From Armatimonadota bacterium (GTDB taxonomy: Bacteria > Armatimonadota > UBA5829), in the NCBI GenBank assembly GCA_023474015.1, contig JAMCYN010000151.1, positions 20,687-84,686 of the forward strand: a stretch of 64,000 nt of DNA, in the 5' to 3' direction. Both the position numbers and the translations under genes were made by a program. Positions 58,553 to 64,000 of this stretch are shown piece by piece. The stretch's first letter is position 1. Every line of letters begins with the position of its first letter. Below the pieces are notes generated by a model that was given only the letters and a program-made list of their open reading frames with translations, had not been told where the DNA came from and made no database searches.

Positions 58553-58572
58553 GAGAGGGGCTGGAGCCCCTC
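58553..58572. terminator. Hairpin after the Hcp-like gene
   Basis: Perfect arms AGAGGGGCT (58553-58561) and AGCCCCTCT (58564-58572), about 30 bases beyond the stop of the minus-strand Hcp-like gene. No strong T-run follows, so termination is tentative. Confidence 0.5.
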
Positions 58573-58600
58573 TCGAAATCCCGAAACCAGCCTGACGCAT

Positions 58601-59158
58601 CTACGAACGGGTCTTGGTCGTCGAACCGGTGCTGGTATAGGTAAACGTAACACTGGAGTAGCTGAACGTAACCTCCTCAATCGGCGGCATAGTCGAGCTT
58701 GCCGGCTCGATGGTATCGGGAACGTACTGCTTTACCGAATCCACGCGCCCACCCTGGAACTGCACCGTGTAGAACTGCTCGGTGGTGCCGTCCCCAGTCG
58801 GGTTGGGGCGGAAAAACTTGAAGATGCCTTCAACCGGCTGGCCCTGCGCGACGGCCTTGAGCAGAAGAGGAGAGGACTTATCTATGCGTTTTCGGATCAC
58901 GATGGGGTTATACTGCGGTTCCCCTTTGCCTGCTGCCCTGCCGGCCGCCACATTTTGGGTCGTACTACCTATCGAATGCTCATAATACACGCACTCGATG
59001 GAGCCCTCTCGGCCTAGGCTCGTCTGCGTGCTTTCGCCATTGACATCCGCGCCGCTAATCTTGAGGTACAAATGAACCGTTTCAGCCGCCTGGAGCGGGG
59101 CCGCAAGCGCCACGACGAGCGCCAGTGCGGCAAGTATCGCCAGTTTTCTCAGAATCAT
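58601..59158 (-). CDS. Sec-exported Hcp-family (type VI tube-like) protein
   Basis: A 185-residue protein. A clear signal peptide (KLAILAALALVVALAAPLQAA) is followed by an Hcp-like beta barrel: VHLYLKISGADVNGESTQTS, GSIECVYYEHSI, NPIVIRKRIDKSSPLLLKAV, VEGIFKFFRP and EQFYTVQFQGGRVDSVKQYV, ending PPIEEVTFSYSSVTFTY. These are the ordered hallmarks of Hcp (the E-x-I-x-V-x-x-x-x-H and EEVTF-Y/S-Y-x-x-I-x-W/F segments). Normal T6SS Hcp is cytosolic and lacks a signal peptide. No other type VI genes lie nearby. So this is probably a periplasmic or secreted ring-forming homologue with an independent role. Confidence 0.85.
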   Translation of the reverse strand: MILRKLAILAALALVVALAAPLQAAETVHLYLKISGADVNGESTQTSLGREGSIECVYYEHSIGSTTQNVAAGRAAGKGEPQYNPIVIRKRIDKSSPLLLKAVAQGQPVEGIFKFFRPNPTGDGTTEQFYTVQFQGGRVDSVKQYVPDTIEPASSTMPPIEEVTFSYSSVTFTYTSTGSTTKTRS

Positions 59159-59235
59159 CCCAATTCCTCCTTGAATGTTGAGTTTCGCAACATAAGTATG
59201 ATTCGTTGCTTGCTACTTGTCAACCGGCTTCCGGC

Positions 59236-59745
59236 TCAATACTTCTCGTATTTCACCAGTTCCCCAAGGCACTTCCTCGTCTTTGGCCCGAGCTTGTCAG
59301 CTGGATAGCCTAGCGGGGTGAAGGCGATGGGTTCGACGTTTTCGGGTATTCCCAGCACCTCGCGCGCGGCGGCGAGATCGAACGCGCCGATCCAGCACGT
59401 GCCCAGGCCCTCGTTAGCGGCGGCAAGGATCAGATGGTCCATCACGATGGCAACGTCAACGTCGCAGTAGTTCCTGCCGTCCCTGCGCGTCCATGCCTGC
59501 TCGGGTATCCCGCAGGCGCAGATAATAATCGGCGCCTGGACGAAGTATTCACCCTTATAAATCCGCCTGAGCTCTTCCTGCCTGCCCTCGGTGTGAACGA
59601 CTATTAGTCGGAACGGTTGAATGTTGCAGGCGGTAGGCGCAAGGCGCGCCGCCTCCAGGACCCGCTCAAGTTTGTCGTCTTCCACCGAGTCGGGCTTGTA
59701 TGCCCTGACGCTGTATCTTCTGGCTATTAGTTCGCTAAACTCCAT
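59236..59745 (-). CDS. Nitroreductase-family FMN oxidoreductase
   Basis: A 169-residue flavoprotein. The FMN-binding N-terminus is FSELIARRYSVRAYKPD (Arg-Arg/S-x-R-x-Y/F), then LEAARLAPTACNIQPFRLIVV. The C-terminal half has DVAIVMDHLILAAANEGLGTCWIGAFD and FTPLGYPAD. This is the compact nitroreductase form; it reduces nitro compounds, quinones or enones with NAD(P)H. The start is 2 bases after the stop of the GDT1-like transporter, so the two are co-transcribed. Confidence 0.93.
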   Translation of the reverse strand: MEFSELIARRYSVRAYKPDSVEDDKLERVLEAARLAPTACNIQPFRLIVVHTEGRQEELRRIYKGEYFVQAPIIICACGIPEQAWTRRDGRNYCDVDVAIVMDHLILAAANEGLGTCWIGAFDLAAAREVLGIPENVEPIAFTPLGYPADKLGPKTRKCLGELVKYEKY

Positions 59746-59747
59746 AT

Positions 59748-60467
59748 CTACCTCTCCCCTGCCGTGATAAATTGCATGTCGGCGCCATCACCGGCAGCCA
59801 ACTCAGCCAATCGCTCGGCCTTCCTTTCCTTTCTAACTCCACGAATAAACACTGCCACTAGCACACATATCACCGCCGGGCCAATCGCCCAAGCGTAAGT
59901 CGGCAGCACCATCGAGCCCTGAACCGAACTGAACGCGCCGAACCCGAAGAATATGACGGCGGCCCCTACCCTGATCGCGCGTTCCGGCAGCTTGGCCCCC
60001 AGAATCTGGCCGACTATGATAGCAAGAGCGTCGGATAGAACCATTCCCAGCGTCGAGCCTATCCATACGGGGATCATCGAGTGGTTGGTGGCGAGCGCGA
60101 CCGTGCTCAGCATGGTCTTATCGCCAAGCTCGGCCAGGAAGAAGGTGGTCACGACCAGCCAGAACGGCGACCTGCCCTGGATGTTCTGGCACTCCTCGTC
60201 GCTCAACGTATCGCCGCGAAGGGTCCACAGGCCAAAGCCTATGAACGCCACCCCCGCGGCAAGCTTGATCCAACCGGCGGGCAATATAGTGCCGACTCCG
60301 CCGCCCAGCAGCACCGACACCACATGCACCACAAGCGTGGCGACGAATATCCCCGCAAGGACCACTTTCGCGTTGAACCGGCTCGCCAGGCACAGCGCCA
60401 CGAGCTGGGTCTTGTCACCCAGTTCCGCTATGAAAACTATCCCCGTCGCCAACCAGAAAGCTTGCAT
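59748..60467 (-). CDS. GDT1/TMEM165-family (UPF0016) cation transporter
   Basis: A 239-residue inner-membrane protein with six helices arranged as two repeats. Each repeat carries the signature E-x-G-D-K-T: FIAELGDKTQLVALCLASRF near residue 14 and FLAELGDKTMLSTVALATNH near residue 110. Homologues export Mn2+ or Ca2+, or exchange them for protons. The bacterial relatives are often under Mn riboswitch control, but the upstream gap of 49 bases is too short for one. Followed directly by a nitroreductase gene and preceded by an FmdB gene on the same strand. Confidence 0.93.
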   Translation of the reverse strand: MQAFWLATGIVFIAELGDKTQLVALCLASRFNAKVVLAGIFVATLVVHVVSVLLGGGVGTILPAGWIKLAAGVAFIGFGLWTLRGDTLSDEECQNIQGRSPFWLVVTTFFLAELGDKTMLSTVALATNHSMIPVWIGSTLGMVLSDALAIIVGQILGAKLPERAIRVGAAVIFFGFGAFSSVQGSMVLPTYAWAIGPAVICVLVAVFIRGVRKERKAERLAELAAGDGADMQFITAGER

Positions 60468-60516
60468 CTGTCCTCCTGAATCGCCCGCGCGTGCGGGGAA
60501 ACAGTCTCATTATACC

Positions 60517-60843
60517 TTATTCCGTGCCCCCATCGTAAATCTCCCTCTCCGCCTCTTCCATATACTCGTCCATGGCCTCCTCGCCGTCCTCGCCCATCTC
60601 GCGGCCCATCTCACGGAGGAGCTTGCCCATGCTCGCGGGGTCGTCTCCGGCGGTCAGTGCGGACTCCTCCAGCGCGTCCAGCTTTTCGTCCTCGCTCTTG
60701 AGTCGGGAGAATCTGGATATTAGCCTGGTGACGTCCGTCCCTCCGCACTTCGGGCAAATCGGCTCATGCGAGTCGGCCGTCATTCCGACGAGCAGCGAGA
60801 ACTTCTTCGCGCATCCGGCACATCGATATTCGTAAATCGGCAT
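60517..60843 (-). CDS. FmdB/CxxC_CxxC_SSSS-type zinc ribbon protein
   Basis: A 108-residue protein beginning PIYEYRCAGCAKKFSLLVGM and with PICPKCGGTDVTRLISRFSR, the standard Cys4 zinc ribbon of the FmdB family. The C-terminal half is highly acidic and helical (LREMGREMGEDGEEAMDEYM). A proposed regulatory role in the family is unproven. ATG at 60843 has GAGGTG about 8 bases upstream. A much longer frame continues antisense through uvrA and is not real. Confidence 0.92.
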   Translation of the reverse strand: MPIYEYRCAGCAKKFSLLVGMTADSHEPICPKCGGTDVTRLISRFSRLKSEDEKLDALEESALTAGDDPASMGKLLREMGREMGEDGEEAMDEYMEEAEREIYDGGTE

Positions 60844-61110
60844 ATAAAGCACCTCACGCCCAGCGGCTACACGTTCAATTATATCCACTCGAGGCCTTAA
60901 GGTCACGCGCCTGGGAGTCTCCGCAGGGAGACTTTGTGTATTCGTTGCCGTGACTTCAGTCGCCGGGTCGAACGGTTGAAGGTGCGCTCCCAGGGTGGTA
61001 AAATCATAGGAGTATGGAGTTGGGAGTGCGGAGTGCGGAGTGGAGAAGATTCTTCCGCACTCCACACTCCCAACTCCGCACTTCCAGACATTGATTTTGA
61101 AAGGAAGAAC
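60844..61110. repeat. Divergent intergenic region with two repeat families
   Basis: At 60914-60964 lies a copy of the GGAGTCTCCGCAGGGAGACT-type repeat also seen at 24901-24950. At 61008-61085 is a heptamer hairpin of the GGAGTGC/GGAGTTG family (left arm 61008-61046, right arm 61052-61085). FmdB and uvrA are transcribed away from it. Confidence 0.83.
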
Positions 61111-64000
61111 ATGGCTCAGGATAAGATCATCGTCCGAGGCGCCAGGCAGCATAACCTCAAGAACATCAACGTGGAAATTCCACGTGACAAGATGGTGGTT
61201 ATCACGGGCCTTTCCGGCTCGGGGAAGTCGTCGCTCGCCTTCGACACCATTTACGCGGAGGGCCAAAGGCGCTACGTCGAATCGCTGAGCTCGTATGCGA
61301 GGCAGTTCCTCGGGCAGATGGACAAGCCCGACGTTGATGACATCATAGGCCTCTCGCCGGCCGTCTCGATAGACCAGAAATCGACCACCCGCAACCCGCG
61401 CTCGACCGTGGGCACGGTGACGGAAATCTACGACTACCTCCGCCTGCTCTTCGCGCGCGTCGGCCACCCCCACTGCCCGCAGTGCGGACGCGAGATCGCG
61501 CAGCAGACGGTTGAACAGATGGTCGATACGATCATGGCCTTGCCCGAAGGCTCGAAAATACAGGTCCTGGCTCCGCTCGTGCGGGGGAAGAAGGGCCATT
61601 ATAAGAAGCTGATCGAGGACGTGCGCAAGGAGGGCTTCGTGCGCGTGCGGGTCGACGGAGAGGTCCACGAGGTCACCGACGAGATCGAGATGGACCGCTA
61701 CAAGCAGCACACCATCGAGATCATAATCGACCGGCTGATTGTAAAGCCCGGCATCGAGAAGCGACTGAACGATTCCGTCGAGACTGCTCTCAAGAAGGGC
61801 CAGGGCACGCTTGGAATAGACGTAATGGGCGAGGAGGAGATGCTGTTTTCCGAGCATTTCGCCTGCACCGAGTGCGGGATCAGCATGGAGGAGGTCGCCC
61901 CGCGCAGCTTTTCGTTCAACAGCCCCTACGGCGCGTGCCCCGACTGCCACGGCCTCGGCAGCCACAAGAGGCTCAACCCCTGGCTGGTGGTCCCCGACCG
62001 CGACCGCTCGATCAACCAGGGCGCGATTGTGCCATTCTCGCGTGGGCAAAACGAGTGGATGATGGCGCTGCTCAAGGGACTCGCGGAAAAGCTCAAGTTC
62101 ACGCTCGATACACCTGTCAACAAGCTCACCGAGGCTCAGTTCGAGGCCATGATGTACGGCATCGACGAGCCGGTGACGGTGACCTACACCAGCCGGTTTC
62201 GGGGCTACGAGCGCACCTATCGCACCGCTTACGAGGGGGTAATGAACCTCCTCGACCGCCGCTACCGTGAAACCTCGTCGGATATGGTCAAGGAGGAGAT
62301 GGAGCATTACATGTCCGATATCCCCTGCCGGACGTGCAACGGCAAGCGCCTCAAGCCCGAGAGCCTGGCGGTCACCATCGCCGAGAAGAATATCTCCGAT
62401 GTCGCGGCGATGTCGGTAAAGGGGACCTTCGAGTGGTTCGAGAGGCTGCCGTTATCGAAGCGACAGACGATCATCGGCGAGCAGGTCATTAAGGAGATAC
62501 GGGCGCGGCTGAAGTTCCTGCTGGATGTCGGCCTGGATTATCTCACGCTCGACCGCGGCGCCGCGACCCTGGCCGGGGGTGAGGCCCAGCGCATCCGGCT
62601 GGCGACCCAGATCGGCAGCGGGCTGATGGGGGTCCTATACATATTGGACGAGCCATCCATCGGCCTGCACCAGCGCGACAACAAGCGCCTGATCGACACC
62701 CTCCTGCGGCTCCGCGACCTCGGGAACACGATCATCGTGGTCGAGCATGACCAGGAGACCATCGAGGCCGCCGACTATATCATCGACATCGGCCCCGGCG
62801 CGGGGGAGCACGGCGGGGAGGTCGTCGCCGAGGGGACGCTGGACGATATAAAGAATTCACCCGAATCCTACACGGGCATGTATATGTCCGGCAAGCTCTC
62901 GATCCCCGTGCCTCTAATTCGCAGACCGCCGAACGGCAAATACATCGAGATCAAAGGCGCGCGGGCGCACAACCTGCAATCGGTCGATGTGCGCTTCCCG
63001 ATGGGCATATTCATCTGCGTCACCGGCGTCTCCGGCTCCGGGAAGAGCACGCTCATTCAGGAGACCCTCTTCCCGCGCTTGATGTATGCCCTGGAGGGGA
63101 CGCACCGCGTGTGGGGCGAGCACGACGGCATCAATGGCCTGGAGAACATCGACAAGGTGATCGACATCGATCAGTCGCCCATCGGCCGTACCCCTCGCTC
63201 GAACCCGGCGACCTACACGGGCGTCTTCGACTCGATCCGCGAGCTGTTCAGCAAGACCCCCGACGCCAAGGTGCGCGGATATATGCCCGGGCGGTTCAGC
63301 TTCAACGTGAAGGGCGGGCGCTGCGAGGCGTGCAAGGGGGACGGCATCATTAAGATCGAGATGCAGTTCCTGCCGGATGTCTACGTGCCGTGCGAGGTCT
63401 GCAAGGGCAAGCGATACAACCGCGAGACCCTGGAGATCAAGTATAAGGGCAAAAGTATATCAGACATACTCGATATGACCGTCAGCCAGGCGACCGAGTT
63501 CTTCAAGCACATCCCCAAAATCTTCCGCCGCCTGCAGACGATCCATGACGTCGGCCTGGACTACATCCACCTCGGCCAGCCCGCGACCACTCTCTCCGGC
63601 GGCGAGGCCCAGCGCGTGAAGCTCTCATCGGAGCTAGCCAAGCGCGCGACCGGCAAGACTCTCTATATACTCGATGAGCCTACCACCGGCCTGCACTTCC
63701 ACGACATCAAGAAGCTCCTCGAAGTCCTCGGCAAGCTCACCGACGCCGGGAACACCGTCCTGGTGATCGAGCACAACATGGACGTGATCAAGACCGCCGA
63801 CTACATAATCGACCTCGGCCCCGAGGGCGGCGACAAGGGCGGAACGATAGTCGCCACCGGCACCCCCGAGCAGGTGGCGAAGGTCGATGCGTCGTACACG
63901 GGGCAGTTTTTGAGGAAGGTGCTGGGGAAGGAGTCGAGGGTGGAGAGTGGAGGGCGGAGAGCTGGGAAGGGAAGGAAGCAGAAGGAGACGGCGGGGGCGG
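61111..64000 (+). CDS. uvrA: UvrABC excinuclease subunit A (C-terminus cut by window edge)
   Basis: Damage-recognition ATPase of nucleotide excision repair; 963 codons are visible and no stop is reached. NBD I has Walker [14 protein letters not shown]; the first zinc module includes CPQCGREI; a UvrB-binding region and [20 protein letters not shown] with CPDCHGLG follow. The first signature reads [12 protein letters not shown] rather than the common LSGGEAQ. NBD II has Walker [14 protein letters not shown], the Cys pairs CEACKGDG and CEVCKGKR, signature [12 protein letters not shown], and Walker [16 protein letters not shown]. After the normal end ([11 protein letters not shown]) the frame continues into a basic GGAGAGT-type repeat tail. 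ATG at 61111 with AAGGAAG upstream. Confidence 0.97.
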   Translation, partial: MAQDKIIVRGARQHNLKNINVEIPRDKMVVITGLSGSGKSSLAFDTIYAEGQRRYVESLSSYARQFLGQMDKPDVDDIIGLSPAVSIDQKSTTRNPRSTVGTVTEIYDYLRLLFARVGHPHCPQCGREIAQQTVEQMVDTIMALPEGSKIQVLAPLVRGKKGHYKKLIEDVRKEGFVRVRVDGEVHEVTDEIEMDRYKQHTIEIIIDRLIVKPGIEKRLNDSVETALKKGQGTLGIDVMGEEEMLFSEHFACTECGISMEEVAPRSFSFNSPYGACPDCHGLGSHKRLNPWLVVPDRDRSINQGAIVPFSRGQNEWMMALLKGLAEKLKFTLDTPVNKLTEAQFEAMMYGIDEPVTVTYTSRFRGYERTYRTAYEGVMNLLDRRYRETSSDMVKEEMEHYMSDIPCRTCNGKRLKPESLAVTIAEKNISDVAAMSVKGTFEWFERLPLSKRQTIIGEQVIKEIRARLKFLLDVGLDYLTLDRGAATLAGGEAQRIRLATQIGSGLMGVLYILDEPSIGLHQRDNKRLIDTLLRLRDLGNTIIVVEHDQETIEAADYIIDIGPGAGEHGGEVVAEGTLDDIKNSPESYTGMYMSGKLSIPVPLIRRPPNGKYIEIKGARAHNLQSVDVRFPMGIFICVTGVSGSGKSTLIQETLFPRLMYALEGTHRVWGEHDGINGLENIDKVIDIDQSPIGRTPRSNPATYTGVFDSIRELFSKTPDAKVRGYMPGRFSFNVKGGRCEACKGDGIIKIEMQFLPDVYVPCEVCKGKRYNRETLEIKYKGKSISDILDMTVSQATEFFKHIPKIFRRLQTIHDVGLDYIHLGQPATTLSGGEAQRVKLSSELAKRATGKTLYILDEPTTGLHFHDIKKLLEVLGKLTDAGNTVLVIEHNMDVIKTADYIIDLGPEGGDKGGTIVATGTPEQVAKVDASYTGQFLRKVLGKESRVESGGRRAGKGRKQKETAGA

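Noticed and set aside
60468..60516. yybP-ykoY (Mn) riboswitch upstream of the GDT1-like gene
   Set aside because: The gap is 49 bases, too short for the riboswitch, and no matching sequence was seen.
60844..62307. N-terminal extension of the FmdB frame antisense through uvrA
   Set aside because: The FmdB domain begins at the ATG at 60843 with its own ribosome site; the extension covers uvrA on the other strand.

Overview
The window reads as a stretch of a free-living, GC-rich bacterial chromosome, possibly a metagenome contig. There is no rRNA, phage or plasmid module. The diderm envelope genes (Wza-type exporter, periplasmic adaptor, FtsX-like permease), three PEP-CTERM proteins, an encapsulin with encapsulated ferritin, frequent TTG/GTG starts and abundant short-period hairpin repeats together fit an Armatimonadota-like bacterium. 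That placement is an inference from gene style only; Planctomycetota-like or other Terrabacteria-like lineages are not excluded.

Layout. 1-9.7 kb, mostly minus strand: truncated Hsp20, a GH94 phosphorylase coupled to a BON-domain protein, a methyltransferase/RseB-like pair, a STAS anti-anti-sigma factor, and a MacAB/DevBCA-type exporter (adaptor, permease, ATPase). 9.7-18.2 kb, plus strand: tRNA-Gln, a solitary type ISP-like adenine methyltransferase, a large secreted protein of unknown function, an excisionase-fold/PIN toxin-antitoxin pair and a GH106-like glycosidase. 18.2-32.9 kb: a 56-residue PEP-CTERM protein, a FlgT-like secreted protein, superoxide dismutase, the encapsulin-ferritin operon, a TIGR03790-like protein, a WYL regulator, two more PEP-CTERM proteins, leuB, corA, a metallophosphoesterase with a probable leaderless mRNA, an ankyrin protein and a secreted CBM-TIM-barrel glycosidase. 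32.9-46.1 kb, minus strand: a contiguous exopolysaccharide locus (Wza, Wzc tyrosine kinase, epimerase, Wzx flippase, PaaK/CapK-like ligase, three glycosyltransferase genes carrying four GT4 domains, and an O-antigen ligase/polymerase). 46.5-50.2 kb: hisG, then ruvA-ruvB interrupted by an exact 1,048-bp tandem duplication. 50.4-64 kb: a zinc-ribbon/TPR pair, a second PIN toxin-antitoxin pair, an ECF sigma/anti-sigma/Spy-like stress operon, an ASCH protein, lysS, a Sec-exported Hcp homologue, a GDT1-like transporter with a nitroreductase, an FmdB zinc ribbon, and uvrA running off the right edge.

The most unusual thing is the set of intergenic hairpins built from tandem 7-bp (sometimes 8-bp) units. 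At least five unit families occur (GCAGAAT-, GGGAACA-, GTTAGAA-, GGAGTGC- and ATTTTGG-type). Several share a purine-rich GGGAAGGGA or AAGGGA core while their arms differ completely, so the arm sequence appears exchangeable. The elements also enter genes: one sits in frame inside the methyltransferase, one forms the N-terminus of the Spy-like protein, several supply the last codons and stop of genes, and a related palindrome lies exactly at the seam of a fused two-domain glycosyltransferase.

Functionally, the exopolysaccharide locus, PEP-CTERM proteins and secreted glycosidases point to a polysaccharide-rich cell surface. The encapsulin/ferritin/SOD block, ECF sigma operon and nitroreductase point to oxidative and envelope stress handling. 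Coding calls rest on reading protein motifs, start-site context and operon spacing; no database search was possible.
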